From positions 1,068,079-1,132,078 of the forward strand of contig NZ_STGQ01000002.1 in assembly GCF_004916975.1 (NCBI RefSeq): 64,000 nt of DNA, given 5' to 3'. The notes beneath the pieces are model-generated. The model searched no databases. It saw only the letters and a list, made by a program, of their open reading frames with translations, and had not been told where the DNA came from. Positions within the stretch are counted from its first letter, which is position 1, and the number at the start of each line of letters is the position of its first letter. Of this stretch, positions 8,471 to 17,900 are shown piece after piece. The DNA comes from Paenibacillus dokdonensis (lineage in GTDB: Bacteria; Bacillota; Bacilli; Paenibacillales; Paenibacillaceae). A program made the translations under genes and the position numbers.

Positions 8471-10906
8471 ATGGACCAATTACTGGAACGGTTTGCCGCA
8501 GGCTATGCCGCCGATCAGGATAAGCTGTCAGGCAAGGGGGATGACCAGAGCAGTATCCATTACCCGGCCGTGTTTCTCTTCATCGGCGATAAGGCGGCGG
8601 GTGCGATCGAACCCATGATGAGCATTAACCAGAAAAAATGGGATAATAGCGCCGGCGTGATGTACTTTCATGTCGGAACAGGGGCGGCCTATGGCGATTC
8701 CGGGCAGCCTCATTCTCCCGCAGGAACAGGCAGCTCCAGATTGTATAACAGGGAAGGTTCTGCAGAGTCGGCACAGCGGCTGAGCCGCTTTGTCCTTACC
8801 TCTGCTCCGGCTGAGGGGGATGCCAAATCACTGCGGAAGGAACTGTATCAGTCCTTTTACCGCGATGAGCAGCAGCTCTATGGGCTTAACCGCGCACTGC
8901 GGCAGCTCAGCTACGATATAGCGGACTACGGCCGGCTGTATTCGTCGTTTGACCGTATACATCTCTCTGTCATTACGCGGGTCGACGACCCGCTTAATGT
9001 GTTCATAACGGAAATTTCGCTGCTTGCCGAGTCTATTTTCAGCCAGTCTTTCAAATCGGTCCAGATGGATTTATATGTGCTGATCAGCGAACGGGAGCAA
9101 ATGGAGGCTTTCGGATACGGCAGCTCGGCAGGGGTTGCCTTTTTAAGAGAACTCGAACTGATGCAAAGTCCTGATTTTAACTTCTCAGCCCGGCTGCATG
9201 TCACGGAGGACGGCCTGTCCATACCAGTGACGCATCAGCCAGCCCCATTGTTTGATCTGGTATATGTGCTTTCCGACAAAAACGAGCGGGGTATTTCGGC
9301 AGCTGGCGGCCTGCGTGATAACTATGAAATCATTTGCCATCTGAGCCTGTTGAAGAACCGCAAGCAGAAGGAAAGTCATTACGACATGAACAGCGGAGGA
9401 TATAACAACACCTCTTTCAAAAATAATATCATGACCGAATCCGGACGGCAGGGTTATATTTCTGCCGGATTCTCCCGAGTGAAGCGTCCGAATGAATCTA
9501 TTGCCCACGCGGTGCTGTATCATTTGTACAGCGGTTTGCTGCAGCGGATGAAAAATCTGCCGGAGTGGGGAATGAAGGAGAAAATGTCGTTCTTCGGCCT
9601 GGATCAGGCTGCCGTATCGGAGAGAGCAGGGAGACTTGTGCCTGACAGCACTAAAATCACGGAAATGACCGGTATGATGACACATCCGGTAAGCTACGCT
9701 TCTTTGAAGCGGATGACCTTGCGCGAGGCGGAAGAAGCACTCTTCGGCGGAGGCTCTGAGGCTTACTTCCAGGGCAACTATGTGCAGGATACCGCGCATA
9801 AGCTTCAGCAGATGGAAGCCGGAGAGGAGCTGCGGGCATTGATTCGCCGCCGTCTGCGCGAGCCTTCCGGGATCGGTATTTTCGGAATTGCGGAATGGAC
9901 CGATGAGAAGAATGGCGCGGGGAGTGTACTCGAAGCGATACAGAGCCGCATTCGCGATCTGTCGGCTCATTTGGATTCTGAGCGATCACAGCTGGCGGGT
10001 TACTACGAGGAACGAGTCGAGGAGCAGCCATTTCCGAAGCGGCCGCTGATGGAGAAGCATAATGTCCGCAGTTTTATCCGTTACTTCTTTGAAACGGTGT
10101 ATCAGCGGAAGCTGGAACTCCTCCTGCTTGAAACCGAACTCAAGCTGTATCGCCGTTACGAGTCGGAGCTTGTAAGGATTCATGTGGAGTATAAGCATAA
10201 GGCGCTGGAGCTGACGGAGCTGCAGAGTACGATCCTGAATGCAGCCCGAGCGAGCATCCGGACGGCCGACGATTACATCGGGCAGAACATTATGGAATAT
10301 TACGGCGTGGTCACAGAAGAACTGATGCGTGAGCTAGAATCCCGGCGTGGTGCCGATATCTTTTTCGAGGAACGGTTTATGGGAAGCTTCACTGAGCTTC
10401 TGGATGAAGGCAGGGAACGGATACTGGCACGGCTGATCGAGGTATGCCGGAGGGAACTGCTTGATGCGGAAGCTTTTGACCAGACCTTTGAAGAAGAGCT
10501 GCTGAACCGTGCGAATGTCACCACGGAATACAGCAACAGACAGGTTCTGCCGAAGGAAGAGCTGTTCAAAAAGCTGTACCGGACCCTGGAGGAGAATGCG
10601 GTCATCAATGCGCGTCTCCTTGAATATACGCAGGAGCACCGTTATGAAGAGAAATATTTCTTCGGCGATGCGGAAAGCGAATTTATAAGATATGCGTCAA
10701 CTGCAGACGAGACCTCCCGCATATACAAGCTGGGCGTCGTTCATGAGAAGCGAAGCAGCGGCGTGGAGAAGCTGAACATCATGGGCGGGTTTCACTTGGA
10801 GGATCTGATGTATTACCGCAATGGCAGGGTATACTATGAAACGTATGTCCAGAACGGCTACGAATTTCATGGTATTGAGGCTGAACGGCTGCCGGAGCTA
10901 AGGTGA
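8471..10906 (+). CDS. Conserved-operon protein of unknown family (811 aa)
   Basis: Starts two bases after the tubulin-like stop, with an AGAAGG ribosome site inside that gene, so translation is probably coupled. No signal peptide, membrane helix or recognised catalytic motif was seen. The first 300 residues look like an alpha/beta domain (for example YPAVFLFIGDKAAGAIEPM, residues about 27-45). Residues from about 480 onward are strongly charged and helical, with several coiled-coil-like stretches. Its one-to-one pairing with the tubulin-like gene suggests a direct partner, such as a filament cofactor or adaptor. I do not recognise the family. Confidence 0.7.
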   Translation: MDQLLERFAAGYAADQDKLSGKGDDQSSIHYPAVFLFIGDKAAGAIEPMMSINQKKWDNSAGVMYFHVGTGAAYGDSGQPHSPAGTGSSRLYNREGSAESAQRLSRFVLTSAPAEGDAKSLRKELYQSFYRDEQQLYGLNRALRQLSYDIADYGRLYSSFDRIHLSVITRVDDPLNVFITEISLLAESIFSQSFKSVQMDLYVLISEREQMEAFGYGSSAGVAFLRELELMQSPDFNFSARLHVTEDGLSIPVTHQPAPLFDLVYVLSDKNERGISAAGGLRDNYEIICHLSLLKNRKQKESHYDMNSGGYNNTSFKNNIMTESGRQGYISAGFSRVKRPNESIAHAVLYHLYSGLLQRMKNLPEWGMKEKMSFFGLDQAAVSERAGRLVPDSTKITEMTGMMTHPVSYASLKRMTLREAEEALFGGGSEAYFQGNYVQDTAHKLQQMEAGEELRALIRRRLREPSGIGIFGIAEWTDEKNGAGSVLEAIQSRIRDLSAHLDSERSQLAGYYEERVEEQPFPKRPLMEKHNVRSFIRYFFETVYQRKLELLLLETELKLYRRYESELVRIHVEYKHKALELTELQSTILNAARASIRTADDYIGQNIMEYYGVVTEELMRELESRRGADIFFEERFMGSFTELLDEGRERILARLIEVCRRELLDAEAFDQTFEEELLNRANVTTEYSNRQVLPKEELFKKLYRTLEENAVINARLLEYTQEHRYEEKYFFGDAESEFIRYASTADETSRIYKLGVVHEKRSSGVEKLNIMGGFHLEDLMYYRNGRVYYETYVQNGYEFHGIEAERLPELR

Positions 10907-10949
10907 GTGAAGCTAGCTCCTATCCCATTTTGGAAAGGAAATATGTCAT

Positions 10950-12230
10950 ATGCAGCGAAAATTGAATTTGCTCCTGCTGCTCTTCAGTCTGATCGGGGGC
11001 GCCATCGGCTTTGGAGTCTCGGAAGTCATTCTGGACAAGTGGGGCGGAGAATGGCCTTGGATCGTGGTGATCGGCCTTTATTTTGGCCTGGTAGCCTTGT
11101 TTATCGGGTTATCCTGTCTGGTTGCCGAGATGATCTCGCCGCGGCTGAATGGCCCCTCATGGAGACAGCGCTATACGGGAACCTCGTGGAAGCTGCTTGT
11201 GCCGGCTACACTGGTGATGCTGTTCGTGGTTGGCCTGGGTCTGGAATTCGTGTACGAAATAAATGCCGGCGGGGCGAAGCCGGTCAAGGATATTGCACTT
11301 GTCATTGATAACTCAGGCAGCATGCAGGAGACGGATCCGGACAATGGGCGCTACACAGCAGCCAAGAGCATGATCAGCCGGATGGACAGCGACAACCGGG
11401 TCGCCGTTATGGTCTTCAGCGATCAGACAAATCTGCTGCAGCCTTTTATGCAGGTGAAGAACCAGGCGGCAAAGGATAAGATCCTGGGAGAAATTGATGC
11501 GCTGGAAGCAACGGATGGCGGGACCGATATCAGCCGGGCTTTATCGGAAACGATGCAGCATATTCAGGACAAAGGGGATGCGGGACGTGGGACGATGGTT
11601 GTTCTGCTCTCCGACGGCTTTAGTGATGTTGATCTGAATTCGGCGCTCGCGTTGTATAAGCAAAAGAATGTCCAGGTGAATACAATTGGCCTGAGCCTAG
11701 TGCAGTCGGACGGTTCCAGCTTGCTGAAATCCATCGCGCAGGAAACCGGCGGACAATATTACGATGTGCAGAATGCGGGCGACTTATCAGTGGTCTTTCA
11801 GAAAATCTATCAGGATACGGGTGAGCGCACGCTCATCACCGAGCGGACAGGACCTACGCAGAACAGCCCGGTTTACATGATTCTTCGGATTGCGGCGCTG
11901 GCACTGATTGGCGCAGGTATTGGCCTCGCGTTGGGACTAATCTTTGATAACCGATATCTGGCTCGCAGCTTTGGAGTTGGCGGCGTGGTTTCAGGACTTC
12001 TTGCAGGCTTGCTGCTGGAGTTCGGATTATCCGGTGAGGGCTGGAGCGATGCGGTCATCCGCCTCTTAGCCTGCCTTGTGCTCGCGGGTGTGCTTGCTCT
12101 ATTCACAGCAATCATTCCGGTGAAGGAAAACGGCAAGCTGGCGAGCGGCCTGCAGCGTCCCGGCTCAGCCGGACGCGCACATGACGGATTTTCAGGACGA
12201 TCGAAGGATAACAGCAGCAGAGGATTTTAA
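10950..12230 (+). CDS. Polytopic membrane protein with vWA domain
   Basis: 426 residues. Three N-terminal helices (about residues 5-28, 33-55 and 72-95) precede a vWA domain with an intact MIDAS start (D120-x-S122-x-S124, DNSGSM) and a LLSDGFSD segment. Three more helices follow (about residues 307-335, 342-360 and 370-390), then a short charged tail. By topology the vWA domain should face outward, like that of the first vWA protein of this operon. An ATG at 10942 lies in another frame and is rejected; AAAGGAA upstream supports 10950. Two externally facing vWA proteins in one operon suggest a metal-dependent receptor pair for the cytoplasmic GTPase machinery. Confidence 0.85.
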   Translation: MQRKLNLLLLLFSLIGGAIGFGVSEVILDKWGGEWPWIVVIGLYFGLVALFIGLSCLVAEMISPRLNGPSWRQRYTGTSWKLLVPATLVMLFVVGLGLEFVYEINAGGAKPVKDIALVIDNSGSMQETDPDNGRYTAAKSMISRMDSDNRVAVMVFSDQTNLLQPFMQVKNQAAKDKILGEIDALEATDGGTDISRALSETMQHIQDKGDAGRGTMVVLLSDGFSDVDLNSALALYKQKNVQVNTIGLSLVQSDGSSLLKSIAQETGGQYYDVQNAGDLSVVFQKIYQDTGERTLITERTGPTQNSPVYMILRIAALALIGAGIGLALGLIFDNRYLARSFGVGGVVSGLLAGLLLEFGLSGEGWSDAVIRLLACLVLAGVLALFTAIIPVKENGKLASGLQRPGSAGRAHDGFSGRSKDNSSRGF

Positions 12231-12249
12231 CACGGGAGGCGAATGAAGG

Positions 12250-12894
12250 ATGCGGTTTATTGATGCGGATATAAGCTCACTGCTCATTCGTGGTGTCACC
12301 CATCAGCTGGATGGAGACCGCTGCACACTCCGCTGGCGCTGGCCGGAGGATATTTCGGCGGTCTACATCGAGCGCAATATTGCGGGAGAAGAGCCGATGT
12401 CTGACATCCAAAGACCGAATATGAGCAAGCTGAAGCTGTATACCCGCAACGAGTATAAAGCCGGCAATGGATATCATGACCGGATCGATGGAGTCGGCAA
12501 GGTTGTTTATACGATATACGGGTCAACCGATACGGAGGACGGTCCGGTGCTGATCCGTCAGCATGACGGGCAGAACCGGAAAGAGTTCAGCACCGGCAAA
12601 GCTAAGGTGTGGTTCTCCATCCGTCAGAAGAGCGGCTGGCTGCAGAAATACAAATCGGTGCAGATCAAGGTAACGACGGAGATTCCCATTCCGAAGGAAG
12701 CTCTCTGCTACGTCAAGAAGGAAGGCGGATATCCGGCGAATAAAGATGACGGCACCATGTATCCGTTTGTCACTGATTTCGAGGCCGGACGCAATGTACT
12801 GCCCATCATCGAGGTGGGGAAAAACGATTATGTGCGGCTGTTCTTCACTGACGGGAAAAGGTATGGGCAGTTGTATGAGCTGGTGCCGGAGTGA
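12250..12894 (+). CDS. Beta-rich protein of unknown function (214 aa)
   Basis: Starts 19 bases after the vWA gene behind GGGAGG. The sequence alternates hydrophobic and polar residues with many aromatic and glycine turns, suggesting an all-beta, perhaps Ig-like, fold. No signal peptide, membrane helix or catalytic motif. It is the last gene before the repeat-filled gap, with a 7-bp hairpin (12899-12905 / 12926-12932) directly after the stop. Likely a soluble cytoplasmic accessory subunit of the vWA/tubulin-like system; family not recognised. Confidence 0.7.
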   Translation: MRFIDADISSLLIRGVTHQLDGDRCTLRWRWPEDISAVYIERNIAGEEPMSDIQRPNMSKLKLYTRNEYKAGNGYHDRIDGVGKVVYTIYGSTDTEDGPVLIRQHDGQNRKEFSTGKAKVWFSIRQKSGWLQKYKSVQIKVTTEIPIPKEALCYVKKEGGYPANKDDGTMYPFVTDFEAGRNVLPIIEVGKNDYVRLFFTDGKRYGQLYELVPE

Positions 12895-12908
12895 GCGAGT
12901 GCTCTGTT

Positions 12909-13130
12909 GAAATCGCGCTATCGGGAGAGCACCGCTCCGAATGCGGATCATTCTTTCGATCGCTGTTGCCCTTGGATTCCTATTATTGAAGGGGAAATAA
13001 TAGGAATCCAAGGAAAGCCTATGCTTCCGATGTAGCTTTCCGTTGGAAAGCTTTTAGGCGAACGCTCCGCTTCTTTAGAACGATTCCGCCTTCTCCGCTG
13101 AAGCCAATTATCGGTAATAACGCGATTTCA
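12909..13130 (+). repeat. Repeat copy 1 with 10-bp terminal inverted repeats (MITE/REP-like)
   Basis: A 222-bp unit bounded by TGAAATCGCG at 12909-12918 and its exact complement CGCGATTTCA at 13121-13130. Inside are a perfect 18-bp hairpin and segments (12945-12963 and 13023-13090) that recur inverted in copy 2. Too short to code for a transposase. Its structure resembles a non-autonomous mobile repeat. No target-site duplication was recognised. Confidence 0.6.
12970..13013. repeat. Perfect 18-bp hairpin within repeat copy 1
   Basis: 12970-12987 pairs without mismatch to 12996-13013 around the 8-base loop GAAGGGGA. There is no U-run after it, so it is not an ordinary intrinsic terminator. 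It may still stabilise the 3' end of the upstream five-gene message against exonucleases. Confidence 0.75.
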
Positions 13131-13417
13131 AAGGAAGCACGCTACTCCTAAGGGATGTGTATCTAGGAAAGGCTGATTCTAAATTGAATCAGCGTCCTAT
13201 CTAATTGCTTTCAATTCGAGAGATTTCGAATTTTAACGAGAGCTTTTCGGAAGGATGGATAGATAGTCATGAAGATGAAGGATAGAGTTTGTCTGATGAG
13301 GCATAGCTAGTCCATAATTAAACCAGGGTCTTTAAGGAAATCATCCTTGTAAGTTCTATCAAATTTATAATAACGAGTCGGTTCTGAGACTCGTTCAAAG
13401 ATACCACAACCAAATGC

Positions 13418-13585
13418 ATAGCGAAGCGGAGGGGACGGAATCGTTCTGAAGAAACGTAGTTGTCGCCTAAAAGCTTTCCGGAGGAAAGCTCACTTCGGAA
13501 GCATAAGCTTTGTCATCGGATTTTTACCTTGTAAAAATTAATCAAAAAAATCTGATGACAACAGCGATCGGAAGAATGATCCGTC
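13418..13585 (-). repeat. Repeat copy 2, inverted relative to copy 1
   Basis: Reads as the reverse complement of copy 1 in several blocks: GGAATCGTTCT near 13437, CGCCTAAAAGCTTTCC near 13465, TTCGGAAGCAT near 13494 and GCGATCGGAAGAATGATCC at 13564-13582. It has its own internal hairpin (13510-13525 with 13546-13561, one G-T pair). The two copies could pair over about 600 bases in RNA or single-stranded DNA. Confidence 0.6.
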
Positions 13586-13667
13586 ACCGCAGCACAGCGG
13601 ACGGAACGATTCCGTCTCCGCAGCGCCTCCTATGCATAACCCACTTCTAAGGGGGAAGAAAGAAATC

Positions 13668-14930
13668 ATGGGCATTTTTGATATGTTCAAAAAGAAACAA
13701 ATCGCTGAGCCAAGGCCGCTTTTTTACGATATTGTATGTCCGTACTGCTTCAGCAAATTTGCTCCGGACGAGGTTGTTTTCCGCGCGGCACACAGCCGGG
13801 AAGACGATGAAGATTACGCACTCCAGGAAGACGAGCCGCTTAATCGCTACCGCGAACGTTTTGGCCTCGACTCGGTGTACGACATGGAAGCCATTTTGCG
13901 TCCAGGCGACATTCCAGAGGAGCATCATGTTTACTCCGACCATGTGCTGGTCGGCTTGAATGATCGCTACGGTGTCGTTACGCGCCATCGTTTGTGCCCG
14001 AGATGCCATAACGAGCTTCCGGTCACGTCGGGCAAGGTGCCGAGCAATATCATTTCCATCATCGGCGCGTCCCAGGTGGGCAAATCGGTGTATATGACGT
14101 CATTGATTCATACGCTTCAACATTCGACTGCGGACCATTTCAATGCGGCCTGTATGCCGCTGAATGCTGAGATCAGCCGGAAATTCCGTACAATGTACGA
14201 GGAACCGCTGTTTGAGCGGGGAGATCTGCTGGCTTCAACGCAGAAGGAAAGAATGCAGGAGCCTTTTATTTTCCAGTTCGTGTTCAAGGATGAGACGAAA
14301 CCGCCGCTGACGCTGGTCTTTTTCGATGTCGCCGGCGAAGGCATGGTTGATGAGGATTACCTCGGCCTGCATGGCCAGCATATCAAGAACTCTGCGGGTA
14401 TTCTGTTTATGGTCGATCCGCTGCAAATCCGCTCTATCCGTGACAAAATCCGCATTCAAATGGGAGATGAACCCGGTGAATGGGTGTCGCAGTATGACGA
14501 ACCACGTGATGTGGTGCTGACGATGTTTGGCGATTTTATCGCTTATGAGGATAAGGGGAAAACCGACATTCCCACCGCTGTGGTGCTGACCAAAAGCGAT
14601 ATGCTCCACTCCCTGAAGGATGAGGAAGGCGAGTATATCAAGTCGAACAGTAACGTGTTCAACAATATGGTGCATCGCAGAGCTCTGAATTTGACTGAAT
14701 TTGAAAATATCGACGGTGAAATCCGCCGCTTCATTGAAAAGGTAGACCGACCGTTCAAAGGCACGATGGATGTCTATTTTTCCGATACGGCATATTTCGC
14801 GGTGTCTGCGCTCGGCAGCAATCCTACCAATCAGAAAATGCAATCCGTGGTCAGTCCAATCCGCGTGGATGAACCGTTTATTTGGCTGATGTATAAGCTG
14901 AAGTACATTGAGGGGAGAGACGAAGTGTGA
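13668..14930 (+). CDS. Zinc-ribbon TRAFAC-type GTPase (DO-GTPase2-like)
   Basis: 420 residues from the ATG behind AAGGGGGAAG; an upstream in-frame ATG at 13632 lacks such a site. A split zinc ribbon (C24/C27 and C110/C113) precedes a P-loop GTPase domain with Walker A at 133-140 (GASQVGKS), a switch-II-like DVAGE at 220-224 and TKSD at 308-311 as the guanine-specificity motif. All nucleotide-binding motifs are intact. The arrangement fits the DO-GTPase2 family, which from memory is found next to GAP1 proteins. No membrane helix. Its stop overlaps the GAP1-like start, so the two are translated together. Probably the cytoplasmic switch of the locus. Confidence 0.8.
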   Translation: MGIFDMFKKKQIAEPRPLFYDIVCPYCFSKFAPDEVVFRAAHSREDDEDYALQEDEPLNRYRERFGLDSVYDMEAILRPGDIPEEHHVYSDHVLVGLNDRYGVVTRHRLCPRCHNELPVTSGKVPSNIISIIGASQVGKSVYMTSLIHTLQHSTADHFNAACMPLNAEISRKFRTMYEEPLFERGDLLASTQKERMQEPFIFQFVFKDETKPPLTLVFFDVAGEGMVDEDYLGLHGQHIKNSAGILFMVDPLQIRSIRDKIRIQMGDEPGEWVSQYDEPRDVVLTMFGDFIAYEDKGKTDIPTAVVLTKSDMLHSLKDEEGEYIKSNSNVFNNMVHRRALNLTEFENIDGEIRRFIEKVDRPFKGTMDVYFSDTAYFAVSALGSNPTNQKMQSVVSPIRVDEPFIWLMYKLKYIEGRDEV

Positions 14931-17900
14931 TGTTAACCCCGAATATGATCCAGCAGCAGATGTATACACGTGAGCGGCGCGGCATTTTCCGTTCAACGGA
15001 AGGCTTCGACACCATTGCCCGCTCGCCGGGACTGGATCACGCTTATATCAAAAAAGTACTGCATCCATTCTGCCAATATGATGCTCCTGCAGAGCTTACG
15101 GCACGTACGGAAAAAGAGGGACAGGAGTACCCGGATGCCCTGCATGTGGTTCACACGGAGGCCGGCGAGACGATCGTGGGCCGGAGTGTGTATCAGCCGG
15201 CGGACTTTACCGGGCTGCGCAGCGCCTTTTTTACACATAACTATGTCATTCCTGCCGACTTCAAGGATTCACCGGAGACGGATTACCGCTCCTGGCTGAA
15301 TGCTGCCTTCGCAGAACGGTATGATATTGAGCAGGGGATGGAGCTTCCGGAGCTGCCTGCGATCCCGTCCAAGGAACGCGGCGGGAATTTCACCAGGGAT
15401 GAGGCGCTGGGACTGCTGCAGGAGCTTAAGATGGATGAGCAGGTGTTCAAACAGCTTTTGTTCGCGGCGATGGCTTCGGTGTCCGGCAAGAAAAAAGTAT
15501 ATATCGTATTGGATGTGGACATTGAGCAGCTGTCTGAAAAAGCCAAGCAGCTGTTGACACTGCTTTTTGCCAGCCTGCCATACGGTGTCCGCCGTCAGCT
15601 TGGGTTCCTGACCTATGCGAAAGAGCCGCAGAGCAAAAAAGGCATTCAGATCATGTTCGTAGAGAAAGGAAGCCTGCGCCTGAATGACCGCAGCATCGAG
15701 AAGGATTTTCTGTTCGAGCTGGCGGCAGGACGGGTATTCAATGCGGATCTGGACTGGGGCGACCAGCCGTATCTGGATTTTGCATGGGACAACCTTGGCA
15801 ATCCGGAACGTACTGAGCGCTTTTACGAGTTCGCAGCCCGTATGCTCAAAGACATGGAACCGATCCGTCAAATTTCGATTGCCAGCTATCATGAGCTCGC
15901 GGTGCTTTTCCAGATTGAGGAGGGCAATGCAAAGCTGTATGAACCGAATAAGCTGGCTGTGCTCCGCGGAATGCTGGATTATTTGTCGCCTGCGGGAGCC
16001 CTCCCCTCGAAAATGCGCCTGAATGATCTATTTTTGGCGAGCTTCGATCTGGAATTTGATAGTGTCAAACAAGGGGAGATTCCAGAGCTTGAGGTCATGG
16101 AATGCATCAAGGACTATTACCGGGTCGATAAAAAACATAGCGAACGAAAAATTGTGGAATATTTTATACGGACCTTGAATAATGCCATTTCCAAAAACCG
16201 CAAGGATCTGCTGCCGGCGATCTATGCAATGATTGAGAGTGATGCGGAGCTGAGTCAGGCCTTTTTCAGCAGAGTGCTGGCAAGCCCCGGTCTCCCGAAG
16301 CTGCTGTATGATCCTTATATCGAAAACCGCCTGAAGAAAGCGCCAAAGGCACGGGATGTTGTGGAGCTGCTGAACCGTTGGGTAGTTAACCATCCGGTTG
16401 TTCTTGACAGCGACTTCTTCACCAAGCTTGCGGAGACGCAGATGGCCGATAAGCTCCGTAAAGAAGCCGAACCTGTCAAAGCGGTTAATCAGCTGCTGGA
16501 TCAGCTGGACAAGCTGGATCAGGATCCGCAGCGCGGCTTTTCGTTAGTCGAAGGCGGTTCGCGGTTTGTGGACAGGCTGATGTATGCGGCTAACTTGTTC
16601 CTGCTAAAGGATATTCAGGTGGATAAGCTTACAAAAGAACAGCTGCTGCAAATCGGTTTTCTGAACAATCCGAAGGAGTTCCGTACCTGGGTGTCCCGTT
16701 TTGACTCCCGTACCCGATCCAAGGGAGAGGTAATGCTGGCGGCGTACCAGTGGTTTTCGAATCCGCATCCTGAGCTTTCCGTGCTAAAGGGACTGGCACC
16801 CGCGGAGCGGGACGAGGTGCAGCAGCTTGGGCAAAGCTGGCTTCGTAAGGAAGTGGGAGCTTCCCGTTTTGAAAGCATCACCATGGCCTTTTACTATGAT
16901 GTGGATACCGAGGCCGTAGATTACAGCGGGCTGATGGAGTTCATGCACAAGCATGCTCCGAATCCGGAAACGGTGTACGAGTTTATTCAGTGGTCGGCGT
17001 CACAGCCGGCATTTGTTCGTCCACGCGGTCTTGTCCCGGCCTATGCGACAGCCATCGTGAATTATTTTAAAAATTACGATAACCATGCATTCAAAAATAA
17101 AGAGAATGTCCGGAAATATTTCGATACCGCCGCTCCCGTCCTGAAGCCGGTCTATGCTAAAGTGAAAAACGAGCAGGCTTCACCGCTAGTTAGGTTTCTG
17201 CGGGGCAACCCGAAAGTGTTCAGGCTCAGCTCCGTGCTGATGTTGATAATTGTCGTGGTTGGAGGCATGCTGCTCGTCCTTAAGGCAAACGGTGGATTCA
17301 TCAAGGAACCGGTAGAGAAGCCTGTGGATGCTGTGAAGCCGCCTGTTGCAGTTACGCCGCAGAAAGAGCCGGAGATTGTAAAAGAAGTGCCGGTATTAAC
17401 ATCCAAAACGCTTAAAAACGCTGATAAAACCAGGGTGACCCAGCTGACGTTCCATTTTAAGGAGCCGGCGTCCTGCCGTGATTTTACGGCCGGTGAAGTG
17501 ACGATTATGGGAAAAGACGGTAGTATCATTCTGGAGATACCATCGCCTGCATTTGATCATAAATGTGCTGCGGATCCGGTTCAGGATCAGGGTAAGGGAA
17601 CAGATGCTGGAACAGATGCGACAACGAGGCAAAACGGCAGCAGTACGACAGATGGTACGGCAGGCAGTACCGGCACTGCGGATACCGCAGGCAAAAGCGA
17701 TACAAGCGGAGCCGGTAAATCAGATGACAGTAAGGATTCAGGGACTACTGGAGATGGGACTGCCGGTATTTCGGGAAGTGGTGGTTCTGAAGGTTCCGAA
17801 ACCAGCAGTGCAGCTGACTACACCAGCTCGGTCAATCTTAAACTCATCAAAAAGCTCGATCTGACCAAAGTAGATAAGGTGCTGGTGGATAATGTGCCTT

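Larger units (their letters stand above)
12895..13667. other. Gene-free 0.77-kb region filled with inverted hairpin repeats
   Basis: No credible reading frame was found. It contains two related repeat copies in opposite orientation (listed separately) and several short hairpins in the middle, such as GCTGATTC/GAATCAGC at 13171-13192 and AACGAGTC/GACTCGTT at 13372-13395. The middle part (about 13131-13417) matches nothing I know. The block interrupts what otherwise looks like one operon. Confidence 0.7.

Noticed and set aside
10907..11308. 133-codon frame overlapping the second vWA gene
   Set aside because: No ribosome site of its own, and it overlaps the start of a gene with intact MIDAS and membrane helices.
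12909..13585. Whole repeat block as one insertion sequence
   Set aside because: No transposase frame, and the two copies have separate internal hairpins; two inverted short repeats fit better.
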